Of a DNA stretch of 64,000 bases, positions 41,066 to 51,900 are shown piece after piece. Every line of letters starts with the position of its first letter. The first letter of the stretch is position 1. Source of the stretch: Oscillospiraceae bacterium (lineage in GTDB: Bacteria > Bacillota > Clostridia > Oscillospirales > Ruminococcaceae); assembly GCA_017555565.1 (NCBI GenBank), contig JAFZGF010000037.1, forward strand, positions 1 through 64,000, given 5' to 3'. The position numbers and the translations under genes are program-made. Under the pieces are notes generated by a model. It made no database searches, was not told the origin of the DNA, and saw only the letters and a list, made by a program, of their open reading frames with translations.

Positions 41066-41542
41066 ATGGATATAATTATTCGTCCTGCTGTAAAAGAAGA
41101 TTATGCAGGTGTAAAAAAACTGATGGTGCAGTCTTTACAGCACCATAGCGAATTGCGCCCCGATACATACAGGCTATCAGAAGAATTTTTCGGCATTGAA
41201 GAATATACAGAAACTCTTGAAAAAGCACATATATTAGTGGCAACCGATAAAGAGAACATTGTAGGTCTGGTAAGCTACAGCGTGGGCGAAATCAAAGCCG
41301 CCAGTGTATACCCTTTCCGCAGAATAATGGTGGACGAGCTCGTGGTGGACATAAACTGCCGCAGAGCAGGTATTGCCACAATGTTGATGGATGCAGTGCA
41401 CCAGGCAGCAAAAGAAAATAAGGCAGACAGAATACAGCTGAATGTAAACGCCCTGAACAGTGGTGCAATATCACTGTATGAAAAACAAGGGTTTGTGCCG
41501 GAAATGATAAGAATGGAGTATATACTGGATAAGGAGGGGTAA
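41066..41542 (+). CDS. GNAT family N-acetyltransferase
   Basis: 158 residues. Motif A: VDELVVDINCRRAGIATMLMDAVHQAA (about 85-110), then LNVNALNSGAISLYEKQGFVPE. GAGGTG precedes ATG 41066. It is followed by one base and then a membrane protein gene, so the two are cotranscribed. Substrate unknown. Confidence 0.85.
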   Translation: MDIIIRPAVKEDYAGVKKLMVQSLQHHSELRPDTYRLSEEFFGIEEYTETLEKAHILVATDKENIVGLVSYSVGEIKAASVYPFRRIMVDELVVDINCRRAGIATMLMDAVHQAAKENKADRIQLNVNALNSGAISLYEKQGFVPEMIRMEYILDKEG

Positions 41543-41543
41543 T

Positions 41544-42023
41544 ATGGAAAAAGTGAAAAAAGCAATAGTTTATATATGGATATTTGGTCTTCTGATAGCT
41601 ATGTATTCAGCAGAAGCATGGTCATACACGTATCTGCGGCAATACGGCAGTGAACACCCAAAAGAAAATCTGATTTTCGCCATATTGATTTTGGCTTTTG
41701 TAATTCCTTTAGCCATTATCCTGATTGTAAATAAGTTTAAAAACAAAGACAAGCCAAAGCAAAAAGTAGAATTAACCTGGTCAGGATTGGCCACTACTTT
41801 TATAATCTGCGGTGGCCATGATTTTCTGCAAAACCGTGCTATGAAAATAGTAAATGCCACCCGTGCTGCGCCAACTGTAGTTAATATTGAAAATGCGAAA
41901 ACCGACATTATTACTCTTTATGCAGTGTATTTTATATCACTTACAGTTTTTTGCATTGTTGCAGATTTTTTTGAAAAGAAATATAAGCAGAATAAAATTG
42001 ATACAGAAGAAACAGCAGGCTAA
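41544..42023 (+). CDS. Hypothetical membrane protein
   Basis: 159 residues with three hydrophobic segments (about 8-25, 43-62, 125-145) and a cytoplasmic KNKDKPKQK loop. GGAGGGG lies before the ATG, one base from the GNAT stop. I do not recognise the family. Confidence 0.7.
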   Translation: MEKVKKAIVYIWIFGLLIAMYSAEAWSYTYLRQYGSEHPKENLIFAILILAFVIPLAIILIVNKFKNKDKPKQKVELTWSGLATTFIICGGHDFLQNRAMKIVNATRAAPTVVNIENAKTDIITLYAVYFISLTVFCIVADFFEKKYKQNKIDTEETAG

Positions 42024-42040
42024 CCTGCTGTTTTGTTTTC
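42012..42040 (+). terminator. Terminator of the GNAT-membrane protein operon
   Basis: 8-bp stem ACAGCAGG/CCTGCTGT with CTAA loop overlapping the stop codon, then TTTGTTTT. Confidence 0.88.
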
Positions 42041-42106
42041 AGGGATAATATGGGCATCGTCTATCATAGGGGGGCGATTCCTGCATCGTCCTTTAAAAAC
42101 AGTAGG

Positions 42107-42808
42107 GCATAAAAGCCCTCCATCTAAATCGGGAAGCTGATAGCTTTCCCTCCGCGAACAGTAAAAAACAACAGTCCATTCTATTGTCATTCTGAAGGAG
42201 CATAGCGACTGAAGAATCTTCGCCCTGGAATAATCGTTAAATTATCATTTATACGTTTCTGTTGCATCAAAGATCCTTCGGCTCGTTTCACTCGCTCAGG
42301 ATGACAATACTCTGATTCCGCCATAAATTCGGTAAGGCAGGCATAAAAGCCCTCCATCTAAATCGGGAAGCTGATAGCTTCCCCTACGCGGACAGTAAAA
42401 AACAACAGTCCATTCTATTGTCATTCTGAAGGAGCATAGCGACTGAAGAATCTTCCCCCTGGAATAATCGTTAAATTATCATTTATACGTTTCTGTTGCA
42501 TCAAAGATCCTTCGGCTCGTTTCACTCGCTCAGGATGACAATACTCTGATTCCGCCATAAATCCCGTAAGGCGGGCATAAAAGCCCTCCATCTAAATCGG
42601 GAAGCTGATAGCTTCCCCTACGCGAACAGTTAAAAACAACAGTCCATTCTATTGTCATTCTGAAGGAGCATAGCGACTGAATAATCTTCTCCCTGGAATA
42701 ATCGTTAAATTATCATTTATACGTTTCTGTTGCATCAAAAATCCTTCGGCTCGTTTCACTCGCTCAGGATGACAATACTCTGATTCCGCCATAAATTCCG
42801 TAAGGTGG
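42107..42808. repeat. Three tandem copies of a 234-bp repeat
   Basis: Copies start at 42107, 42341 and 42575 with exact 234-base spacing and near identity; a truncated trace follows from 42809. Each holds a hairpin GGGAAGCT-GAT-AGCTTCCC (copy 1 has one change) and a ~126-base element bounded by imperfect inverted ends ATTGTCATTCTGA and TCAGGATGACAAT (42183-42308 in copy 1). No gene is present: the whole 42041-42837 gap lacks a ribosome-site-led frame of convincing composition. Confidence 0.92.
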
Positions 42809-42837
42809 GCATGGAAACCCTCCCCTACATTTTACTG

Positions 42838-42868
42838 CACACAAAAAGCCACCCGATTGGGTGGCTTT
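42838..42868 (-). terminator. Terminator of the glycyl-tRNA synthetase gene
   Basis: 10-bp stem AAAGCCACCC/GGGTGGCTTT with GATT loop and T-run on the minus strand. Confidence 0.92.
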
Positions 42869-42886
42869 AGTTATTGGAGTATTTAA

Positions 42887-44266
42887 TTAAAATTCGATTT
42901 TCTTGTTGATGTAAGCAACCAGGTCTTCGATTTTAATTCTTTCCTGCTGCATTGTGTCGCGGTCACGAACTGTTACACAGCCGTCTTCTTTTGATTCGAA
43001 GTCGTATGTGATACAGAGAGGTGTGCCGATTTCGTCCTGGCGGCGGTAACGTTTACCGATAGAGCCAGCTTCGTCAAAGTCAACCATAAAGTGTTTCTGC
43101 AGAGACTGGAACACTTCTGTTGCTTCTTCAGACAGCTTTTTGCTCAGTGGCAGAACGCAAGCTTTGTATGGAGCAAGTGCTGGGTGCAGGTGGAGAACAA
43201 CACGTGTATCGTTCTTTTCTGCATCAACAACTTCTTCGTCATAAGCTTCGCAAAGGAATGCCAGAGCAACACGGTCAGCACCAAGGGATGGTTCAACAAC
43301 GTGTGGAATGTATTTTTCGTTTGTTTCTGGGTCAAAGTATTCGATTGGTTTGCCACAGTGTTCGGAGTGCTGTGTCAGGTCGAATGCACCGCGGTCAGCA
43401 ATGCCCCACAGTTCGCCCCAGCCAAATGGGAACATAAATTCGATGTCTGTTGTAGCTGTTGAGTAGTGTGACAGTTCTTCTGGTGAATGGTCACGGAGTT
43501 TCAGGTTTTCTTCGTGCATACCGAGAGAGAGCAGCCAGTTGTAGCAATATTCTCTCCAGTACTGGAACCACTGCATATTTGTGCCTGGTTTGATGAAGAA
43601 TTCAAGTTCCATCTGTTCAAATTCTCTTGTACGGAATGTGAAGTTACCAGGAGTGATTTCGTTACGGAAGGATTTACCAATCTGTGCAACGCCGAATGGC
43701 AGTTTTCTTCTTGTTGTTCTCTGGATATTTGCAAAGTTTACAAAGATACCCTGTGCTGTTTCAGGACGCAGGAAGATTTCGTTTTTAGCATCTTCTGTAA
43801 CACCCTGGAATGTTTTGAACATCAGGTTGAATTTTCTGATATCTGTAAAGTTTGTGCTGCCACATTCTGGACATGCGATGCCCTGTTCTTTGATGAATTC
43901 AGACATTTTTTCGTTGGACCAGCCAGCGCATTCAAAGCCTGCTTCTTCAATCAGTTTGTCAGCACGGTGACGTGTTTTACAGTCTTTACAGTCCATAAGT
44001 GGGTCAGAGAAACCGCCTACGTGACCGGATGCAACCCAAGTCTGTGGGTTCATCAGGATAGCAGCGTCAAGACCTACGTTGTATGGGCTTTCCTGAATGA
44101 ATTTTTTTCTCCATGCAGCTTTTACGTTGTTTTTGAATTCAACACCAAGTGGGCCGTAGTCCCAAGTGTTTGCAAGACCGCCGTAGATTTCGGAGCCTGC
44201 GTATACAAAACCTCTGTTTTTACAAAGGTTAACAACTTTTTCCATGGTTTTTTCTGTGTTTAACAT
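42887..44266 (-). CDS. glyQS: Glycyl-tRNA synthetase, single-chain type
   Basis: 459 residues, homodimeric class II GlyRS. Start [20 protein letters not shown], motif 2 [25 protein letters not shown] (about 195-219), motif 3 [11 protein letters not shown] (about 327), and a C-terminal anticodon-binding domain beginning [14 protein letters not shown]. Charges tRNA-Gly. Length is normal. GGAGG before the ATG. The ~85-base leader has two hairpins but no T-box antiterminator motif, so regulation by T-box is unlikely. Confidence 0.96.
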   Translation of the reverse strand: MLNTEKTMEKVVNLCKNRGFVYAGSEIYGGLANTWDYGPLGVEFKNNVKAAWRKKFIQESPYNVGLDAAILMNPQTWVASGHVGGFSDPLMDCKDCKTRHRADKLIEEAGFECAGWSNEKMSEFIKEQGIACPECGSTNFTDIRKFNLMFKTFQGVTEDAKNEIFLRPETAQGIFVNFANIQRTTRRKLPFGVAQIGKSFRNEITPGNFTFRTREFEQMELEFFIKPGTNMQWFQYWREYCYNWLLSLGMHEENLKLRDHSPEELSHYSTATTDIEFMFPFGWGELWGIADRGAFDLTQHSEHCGKPIEYFDPETNEKYIPHVVEPSLGADRVALAFLCEAYDEEVVDAEKNDTRVVLHLHPALAPYKACVLPLSKKLSEEATEVFQSLQKHFMVDFDEAGSIGKRYRRQDEIGTPLCITYDFESKEDGCVTVRDRDTMQQERIKIEDLVAYINKKIEF

Positions 44267-44355
44267 GATTTTCCTCCAATATATGTATTTACCACCACTG
44301 GCTGTGGCAGCATAGTGGATTGCATAGCAATCCGGGTTAAATCATCATTATTTTA

Positions 44356-44384
44356 TAATATACTTTATTTTATATTAAGTCAAG
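44356..44384 (-). promoter_or_regulatory. Promoter of the glycyl-tRNA synthetase gene
   Basis: Minus strand: -35 TTGACT (44379-44384), 17-base spacer, -10 TATTAT (44356-44361). The leader contains the hairpin GGATTGC-TAT-GCAATCC. Confidence 0.6.
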
Positions 44385-44417
44385 GATTAAAACTCTTTTC
44401 TGTTTATATATTTAAAT

Positions 44418-44771
44418 TTATTGCCAGTTTCTGTTACAGTTTACAAGTTCTTTGTCCTTAAACGCCTGCAAAAGGTCAACATCCAGGGTGCGGCAGAGGG
44501 CAAGCAGCATCATAAGCACATCTCCGATTTCGCCGTTTAAATCTTTTGTGTTGTTTTTTGCCGTATCATTTTTGATATGGGTATGGCTTTTGCGCACTTC
44601 TTTTGCCAGTTCACCCAGTTCTTCTGTAAGCAGAAGCAGGCAATCCTGGGGAGTTTCATCTGAAAAGCCGCGGATGTTTACCATTTCGTCCACATAATTC
44701 TGCAACTGTTTCAGCGATGTATTTTCGTCCATAGTTTCTATAAGATTTTTGAGATAGGAATTGTCTTTCAT
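44418..44771 (-). CDS. MazG-like nucleotide pyrophosphohydrolase
   Basis: 117 residues. The all-helical MazG signature: LLTEELGELAKEVRKS (ExxE pair) and GEIGDVLMMLLALC (ExxD pair) coordinate magnesium. Likely cleans abnormal nucleoside triphosphates. Reads toward the GlyRS promoter region; no terminator is clear. Confidence 0.85.
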   Translation of the reverse strand: MKDNSYLKNLIETMDENTSLKQLQNYVDEMVNIRGFSDETPQDCLLLLTEELGELAKEVRKSHTHIKNDTAKNNTKDLNGEIGDVLMMLLALCRTLDVDLLQAFKDKELVNCNRNWQ

Positions 44772-44903
44772 AATACCACCTGATTTTTAAATTTGATTTA
44801 AGTATATCATAAATTGTGAAATTTTGGCAAATTATTGAAAGTTATGTGGATTTATGTGAAAATTTGTGATATTATCATCTTATTCGGACAAAGGAGGAGA
44901 ATT

Positions 44904-45284
44904 ATGAGCAAATTTAAAGACAAGACATCTCAGCTGAACCAGCAGATTGGTGCTATGTATATTGCTATGAAAAGAAGCGACACACCGCTGTATGCCAAGC
45001 TGGCCTGCGGACTGTGCGTGTATTATGTACTGTCTCCTCTTGATGTAATACCGGATTTTATCCCCGTGCTGGGTATGGTTGACGATGTGGTTATCCTGCC
45101 ATTTCTGCTGTGGCTGGCTATAAAACTGATGCCTGCCGATATTATGGAAGAATGTATTACCCAAGCACAAAATGACTGGCAGACCGACAACAAAAAAAGA
45201 TATATGATACCTGTACTTGTAATATGGATTATATTGTTTTTTTGGATATTCAGCCTGTCAAAAAAGTTGTTGTTTACTGTCTGA
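44904..45284 (+). CDS. DUF1232/YkvA family membrane protein
   Basis: 126 residues from ATG 44904 (AAGGAGGAG upstream). The YkvA motif YYVLSPLDVIPDFIPVLGMVDDV (about 41-63) is diagnostic for DUF1232; a C-terminal transmembrane helix lies at about 100-118. Role unknown. Confidence 0.88.
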   Translation: MSKFKDKTSQLNQQIGAMYIAMKRSDTPLYAKLACGLCVYYVLSPLDVIPDFIPVLGMVDDVVILPFLLWLAIKLMPADIMEECITQAQNDWQTDNKKRYMIPVLVIWIILFFWIFSLSKKLLFTV

Positions 45285-45292
45285 ATATAACT

Positions 45293-45326
45293 AAACCCTG
45301 CCTTTTTCTGAAGGCAGGGTTTATAT
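45293..45326 (+). terminator. Terminator of the YkvA-family gene
   Basis: 12-bp stem AAACCCTGCCTT/AAGGCAGGGTTT with 6-base loop; likely used by both convergent genes. Confidence 0.8.
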
Positions 45327-45340
45327 ATTGCAGAAAACAG

Positions 45341-45544
45341 TTACATTTCGCTGCTTATACCATTGTCTTCCATAAGCAGTGGCAGACTGATTACAGCGCC
45401 AACTGCCACAAGTGTATACACAGCCCTCGCCAACAAACTGCCGCCACCAAAAATAAAAGCAACAAGGTCAAAATCCAGCAGACCTACAAGACCCCAGTTG
45501 AGACCACCTATAATAAGCAGAATCAATGCTATCTTTTTTAACAT
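45341..45544 (-). CDS. DUF378 family membrane protein
   Basis: 67 residues with two transmembrane helices; the motif GGLNWGLVGLLDFDLVAFIFGG (split across helix 1 and the loop) identifies DUF378. ATG 45544 preferred over a GTG at 45553 because GGAG lies eight bases before it. Function unknown. Confidence 0.88.
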   Translation of the reverse strand: MLKKIALILLIIGGLNWGLVGLLDFDLVAFIFGGGSLLARAVYTLVAVGAVISLPLLMEDNGISSEM

Positions 45545-45683
45545 TATTTTCACTCCTTCACTTTTTTGGTTAGTATTAACCTGTATTTTGTGTTTATTCA
45601 GCTGTGCAAATTTTTGCCATTTGCTTTTGATATAACTTAATATGTGGTATACTGTTTATATATGTAATTTTTTAGAGGTAATT

Positions 45684-48600
45684 ATGCTGAAATTTATTAT
45701 AGGCACAGCCGGTACCGGCAAAAGCCGATATATCTGCGACAGAATAGTACATCTGGCACAGCAGGGTGAAAAATGCCTGTTGCTGATACCTGAACAGTTT
45801 TCCAAAACAGCAGAAGCAATGATTTTTTCATCTCTGGATAATACACAGTCCAATCTGGTGGAAGTTTTCAGCTTCACCAGCCTGATGAGAGATGTGAACA
45901 CCAATCATATCCGTCTTGTAACCACACCGCTGACCGAAGCAGGCAAAGCGGTGCTGGCTCGCCGCGCTGTGGACAATGTGAAAAAACAGCTGGATATATA
46001 TTCAAAGCAAAGCAATAATTTCGGTTTCAGCTTTAACCTTGCCTCCACCTTTGACGATTTGAAACGAAGCGGTATTTCCGGAGAAGTATTTTACTCTCTG
46101 GCACAGAACGCCCCTGCCAAAAGTGCCAAGCTGAAAGAACTGGCGCTGATTTATGCCGAATACTGTGGACTGATGGGAGATAAATTCTGTGACGAAGAAG
46201 ACCTGCTGGAAAAACTGGCAGAGGTACTGCCACACAGCTACACCCACGACACACACATATTTATAGACAGCTTTGAAAGTTTCAGCTATGGGCAGTTGCA
46301 GATTATCGCCCGTATGCTGTCATTGGCAAAAGAGGTATCCATCGCCCTGACCTGCGACAGTCTGTATGACACAACAAACGGCACCGGTAATTTCTCCTTT
46401 GTTCAGAATACCGCTGGCCAGATTATTAGAACAGCAAAAAAACTGGATATTGATATACTGCCACCTGTGGTGCTGACAGACAGCCACCGTTTCAAAAACT
46501 GCGATATAGCCGCTGTGGATGAATTTCTGCTGGGTGAAGTTGCAGACAACAGTGAAAACAGCCACGTTTTTGTTACTGAATTTGAAAATCAGCACAGCGA
46601 AGTGACCTTTGCTGTGGCAAAAATCAATCAACTGATACAGCAAGGATACAGCTATAACGATATTGCAGTAGTCTGCCCACAGCTGGACAAATACGAACAT
46701 CAGCTGCAGGAAAGTTTTGCCCTTGCGGCCATACCTTATTTTATTGACACAAACAGAATCATTTCTTCCTGCGCACCGGTTGTGCTGGTAAAAAGTATTC
46801 TGAACATTATGTCTGACGGGTTGAACGGCGAGAACATACTTTCCCTGCTGAAAACCGGACTGACAAATTATGATGACGATACTATATCCAGCCTGGAAAA
46901 CTATCTGTATGTATGGCAGGACTATGATTTTGATTTAAGTCAGCCATTTATGCTTTCCCCAGCAGGGCTGAAGCCTGAAATTGAAGAAAGCGAAAAAGAA
47001 ATCGTTGCGCAGATAGATATTATACGCTGTGAACTGTGGGAGATTTTTTCTGCAGTCAACAACGGACAGCAGGATGTGGCAGAAAACCTGCTGAAAAAAT
47101 GCTATGAAATAATGATTGCTCTGGGCAGTGACGAAAAGCTGATGGGCATTATAAACAGTCTGCAGTCCGAAGATGACAGACAGCTGCTGGTACGCCAGTG
47201 GGAAACAGCTATAGAATGTATGGACCAGCTGTATAGCATCATCGGTACTGATGTAATGAAAGCAAGCGATATTCAGACGCTGTTCACCCTTATAGTAGAA
47301 GGTGTGGAAATAGGATTCGCCCCACAGACCCAGGACTGCGTTATTTTGACAGACCCTAAACGTATGAAGCTGGACAGCGTAAAAGCTGTGTTTATTCTGG
47401 GGGCCGCCCAGGATATTTTCCCTGCTCTTGTAAGCGAAAGCGGACTGATTTCCACATTTGACAGAGAATATCTGAAAGAGAACAACTATCCGCTGAAAAA
47501 CAACTTTGAAAATCTGTTCAGTTTTGAAAACCTTTATTACTACAAAGCACTGACAAGCCCTGAGGAATATCTGTTTATATCCTGTCCGAAGAAAAACATT
47601 GACACAAAGCAACTGTTGAGTGCTCAGGTGGAACTGTTGGCTTCACGGCTGAATTTAAAACCACGGCGGCTTTCCCTGGAAGATTATGCTGTGACAAAAG
47701 AATTTTTCACCGATTTTGTAAGCCGGCAAGCTACAAATTCAAACAGAGAAAGCTACAAAGAACTGCTGGGTGAAATCGGCGCGGATATAAAATATATTTC
47801 AAACAGGATATTTGAAATTAAAGATCTGGAATTCCTTGAAAATGTGTTGGGAGATTTCATTACTGTGTCTCCAACACATATACAAAATTTTGCCAACTGC
47901 GCATTTATGTATTTTATCCAGAGAATACTGAAAATCAAGCCATTGGAAAAAGCCGAATTTTCTGCAAGGATTGCGGGTGACTATCTGCACTTTATAGCAC
48001 AGACAGTTATGGAAAAATACGGTGAAAACTATTATAGCACCAGCTGGGATGAAATATCTGCCCAGATAGACGGGGCTGTGGACAAATTCCTGAAAGAAAA
48101 TTATCCACCGCAGGTTTACGATGATGTAAAGTTTACTGCACAGTATGAAAATATGAAGGAAAACGCCACACAATTGCTGGCATATATTCACACAGAACAG
48201 AAAGAAAGCCTTTTCCGCCCTATAGCTTTTGAAGAAAAAATTGGTATGGGCGGCAGAGTACCTCCACTGCGAGTGAATGCTGATAACGGCAAAACAATAA
48301 ACGTTATCGGTGTGCGGGACCGTGTAGACGTATATCGCGGCCAGGAAAAAGATTATCTGCGTATTGTAGACTATAAAACAGGCAGGCAGAAATTCGACCT
48401 GGATGAAATATACAACGGGCTGTCCAGCCAGTTGCTGCTGTATATGAATGCCCTGCTGCAGGCAGATTTTGGCAAAAATAAAAAAGACCTGGCAGCAGGT
48501 GCTGTGGTTTATCAGCCATCTGATGCACAGTTCAAATTTGACAAAGATGATGAAAAACTGTACACCGCCGTGGGTATGGCGTTGTCCAACCCTGAAATCA

Positions 48601-48911
48601 GCGCCGCATTTGACACCAAGCAGGACGGACGCTTCGGTATTATAAGCGGTGATGAAAAGCTGAAACCTGGCAAAGACAGCAAGATAGTAAGCGAAAAAGG
48701 CTTTGAAGTAATACTTGAATTTGTAAAAGACAATTTGAAAGCAATGGCAGGAGAAATATACTCTGGCAAATTTGACAGTATGCCGCTGGAAACAGCTGAA
48801 GGCAGCCTGCCTTGCCGATACTGCCAGTTCAAGGCTATATGCCAGAACACAGACAAAAAGCGACCTATGGTCAAAAACGAATTTTCTAAAATGGAACGGG
48901 AGGAAAACTGA
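45684..48911 (+). CDS. addB: AddB subunit of the AddAB helicase-nuclease
   Basis: 1075 residues. UvrD-like helicase fold with Walker A GTAGTGKS at residues 7-14, a non-processive motor or Chi-recognition subunit in known AddAB, and a C-terminal RecB-type nuclease with LRIVDYKTGR (about 897-906). The Fe-S staple cysteines are visible: FANCAFMY near 738 and PCRYCQFKAIC near 1050. Works with AddA to resect double-strand breaks for RecA. GAGG before ATG 45684. The stop overlaps the addA start (TGATG), so the pair is coupled. Confidence 0.95.
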   Translation: MLKFIIGTAGTGKSRYICDRIVHLAQQGEKCLLLIPEQFSKTAEAMIFSSLDNTQSNLVEVFSFTSLMRDVNTNHIRLVTTPLTEAGKAVLARRAVDNVKKQLDIYSKQSNNFGFSFNLASTFDDLKRSGISGEVFYSLAQNAPAKSAKLKELALIYAEYCGLMGDKFCDEEDLLEKLAEVLPHSYTHDTHIFIDSFESFSYGQLQIIARMLSLAKEVSIALTCDSLYDTTNGTGNFSFVQNTAGQIIRTAKKLDIDILPPVVLTDSHRFKNCDIAAVDEFLLGEVADNSENSHVFVTEFENQHSEVTFAVAKINQLIQQGYSYNDIAVVCPQLDKYEHQLQESFALAAIPYFIDTNRIISSCAPVVLVKSILNIMSDGLNGENILSLLKTGLTNYDDDTISSLENYLYVWQDYDFDLSQPFMLSPAGLKPEIEESEKEIVAQIDIIRCELWEIFSAVNNGQQDVAENLLKKCYEIMIALGSDEKLMGIINSLQSEDDRQLLVRQWETAIECMDQLYSIIGTDVMKASDIQTLFTLIVEGVEIGFAPQTQDCVILTDPKRMKLDSVKAVFILGAAQDIFPALVSESGLISTFDREYLKENNYPLKNNFENLFSFENLYYYKALTSPEEYLFISCPKKNIDTKQLLSAQVELLASRLNLKPRRLSLEDYAVTKEFFTDFVSRQATNSNRESYKELLGEIGADIKYISNRIFEIKDLEFLENVLGDFITVSPTHIQNFANCAFMYFIQRILKIKPLEKAEFSARIAGDYLHFIAQTVMEKYGENYYSTSWDEISAQIDGAVDKFLKENYPPQVYDDVKFTAQYENMKENATQLLAYIHTEQKESLFRPIAFEEKIGMGGRVPPLRVNADNGKTINVIGVRDRVDVYRGQEKDYLRIVDYKTGRQKFDLDEIYNGLSSQLLLYMNALLQADFGKNKKDLAAGAVVYQPSDAQFKFDKDDEKLYTAVGMALSNPEISAAFDTKQDGRFGIISGDEKLKPGKDSKIVSEKGFEVILEFVKDNLKAMAGEIYSGKFDSMPLETAEGSLPCRYCQFKAICQNTDKKRPMVKNEFSKMEREEN

Positions 48912-51900
48912 TGGCACCAAAATGGACAGACCAACAGCTGAAAGCTATACAGCCGGCTGACAGACTGACCGTGCTGAGCGCCGCTGCAGGCAGTGGCAAA
49001 ACCACTGTGCTGGTGGCAAGAGCGCTGAATCTGCTGTTGGATGAAGAAAATCCTGTTTCAGCTGAAAAGATGCTGATTGTTACCTTTTCCAACGCATCTG
49101 CCGCAGAATTCAAAAAGCGAATAGAAAAAGGCATAAATGAAAAAATTAAGGAAAACCCAACCAACAATTATATAAAGATGCAGAAGGTAGCATTGCAGAA
49201 AGCGGATATTTCTACAATTCACGCATTTTGTATAAAGCTGGTGAGGGAAAATTTCCAAAGTCTTGATATCAGCCCCGATTTTACCATATGTGATGATGCG
49301 CAGAGCAATATGCTGCATTCCCTTGCCATCGATAAGGCTATGAATTACGGTTACAGCAAGGCTGAATTCAAAGAGCTGGTATCTTTTTATGGTAAAAGCA
49401 GCAGCGATGCACAGATAAGAGATTTTTTAAGACAGATGGACTATTTCTTTTCTGCCCTGCCTCACCCTGCCAAAAATGCACAACTGATGGCTAAAAGCTA
49501 CGGTGAAAGCACAGTTATGAACCTGACTGCGGGTTATAAACAGCTGACAGACAGCCTGAAACTGCAGGCCGACTATCTGGTATACCTGGCACAGCGTATG
49601 GACAGTATATATCAGAACAGTGATTTCACCGGTTATGATGACGGCATTGCCGCTGTTAAAAACTATGGGGCAGCAATATCTGCCACCGCCAATACAAATG
49701 ATGTAACTACACTTAAAAAGTTGATGGATTCCGGCCTGCCAAAGCTGGGCAGGGCTAAACCTGCCTGCGATGAAAGCAAGGCTATCAAGGACAATGTCTA
49801 CAAGGAATTTGACAAAACAGTGGGTAAAATGACCGAAATCATTGAATATCTTGACGATGAAGCCTACTGCGCTGATATTGAACAGACTGCAAAATATGTA
49901 AATATACTTTTCGATGTATACCTTGAATATCAGAAAGTATTGCTAGAAATCAAAAAAGAACGAAAAACATACGAATTTTCCGACTTTGAACATTTTGCAT
50001 TGCAGCTGTTGCAAAACGAAGACGGCAGTCCTACCCCGCTGGCTCTTTCCCTGCGAGAAAACTACGAATACATTATGGAAGATGAATTCCAGGATACCAG
50101 CTATGTGCAGGACGCCATATTTACAATGATAGCCAGGGATAACCAGGCAAACCTTTATGTTGTGGGTGACGTCAAACAGAGTATATACGGTTTCAGAAAA
50201 GCCAGCCCGGATATTTTTCTGGCAAAAAGGCAAATCGGCCTTGATGACGAAACCGTAGGCAGTACAATTTTCCTGCCACATAATTTCCGCAGCAGCTATA
50301 CAGTTATCCAGGGCGTAAACTATATTTTTGCGAACCTGATGAGCAGGCTGGTAGGCGGCGTGGAATATGACGACAGCGAAAAACTGATGACGCTGAAAGA
50401 AAATGACTTTTCCACCGGTGTGGTGCTGAAACTGTACAACGAAAACGAAGCCGAAAATACTGCCCATGAAATCAGCCGAATGATAAAGGAAGGCTATCAG
50501 ATAAACGACAACGGTGCAATGCGCCCTGTAAAAAGCGGTGATTTCTGTATATTGATGCGAAACACAAAGCATTTCAACGAGTATAAATCCGCCCTTGAAA
50601 AGCTGGGTTTTGAAGCCTTTATCCGTGATGATGAACTGATATTAAACAAGCAGGAAGTACAGAGTATCATCAATCTGATGCGTGTTATTTCTAATCCAAT
50701 GCAGGAAGTTTATCTCACTGCCACAATGTTCGGCGATATATTCTCTTTCAGCCTTGACGAAATATTGAAAATCAGGGCAAACAGCAGTCAGACAAATCTG
50801 TACAAAGCTCTGGCTGTTTCAGATAACCCCAAAGCCGTAAAACTTTTAGAACTGCTGAAAGATTTTCGATATATGGCAGGGGTATATTCTGCCGATAAAC
50901 TGATAGACTATATCTGCAAAAAAACCGGTTACTACCAACGCCTGGCATTTGCCGCTGATGGCAGTGAAAAGAAAGAGAACATACGCTGGTTTATTGACTT
51001 TGCCCGTAACTGGGCCAAAACACACCCAAGCGACCTGGCGGCTTTCCTGCGATGGACAGATATGTATATCCAGACCGGCAAAGGCGGCAGCAGCGAGGGT
51101 ATGCAGAGCGAAGATGCAATAGCTGTTATGACAATGCACACATCAAAAGGGCTGGAATTCCCAGTCGTGTTTGTAACAGGGCTGACAACAAAGTTCAACA
51201 AGCAGGACAAGGCAAAACGACTGATGCTGGACACCACCCTGGGTATTGGTATGTATGCCAACCATAACTTTGGTTATAACCATTCCACAATGAATATACG
51301 GGCTATCAAGGACAGAATTGATGACAATATGTCCAGCGAAGAAATGCGCCTGCTGTACGTAGCATTTACACGAAGCAAAAATCTGCTGGTGCTGTCCGGT
51401 GAATATAACCGAAGTTTCTCTCAGACAGCCATTGCAAAGGCTGTGGCCTGCACCGCAGACAAACCACACCCTGCAGCGCTGCGCAGTGCTGTAACACCTA
51501 TGCATTGGGTTATTTCAGCCTTCAGCCATCACCCTGCTGTAAGCAATATGTTTTCCTACGGCGCCGAAGATAAAAACATACCACAGTGTATAGAAATCAA
51601 TCTGTCTGCTGATGAAGCACGGCCAGAATCAACCGAGACAGAAACTGTGGAGAATACAGAAAAAATCTGTGCCGATACTGCAAAGATTATGGAAAACCTG
51701 AATTTTGTATATCCACATATTGCAAGAACTGTTCTGCCTATAAAAATGTCTGTAAGTGATATAGCAAAATCTGCATTTATCACTTTGGCAAAGCCTGACT
51801 TTATAAAGGACGGCAAAGCCACAGCGGCCGAAAAAGGCACTGCAATGCACCTGTTTGCACAGCACGCTGACATACTGCTGGCAAGAACAAACCTGGAAAA

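Noticed and set aside
42060..42840. CRISPR array
   Set aside because: The repeats are 234 bases with no spacers, and there are no cas genes.
44267..44400. T-box riboswitch before the glycyl-tRNA synthetase gene
   Set aside because: The leader is about 85 bases, with no T-box consensus and no terminator/antiterminator pair.
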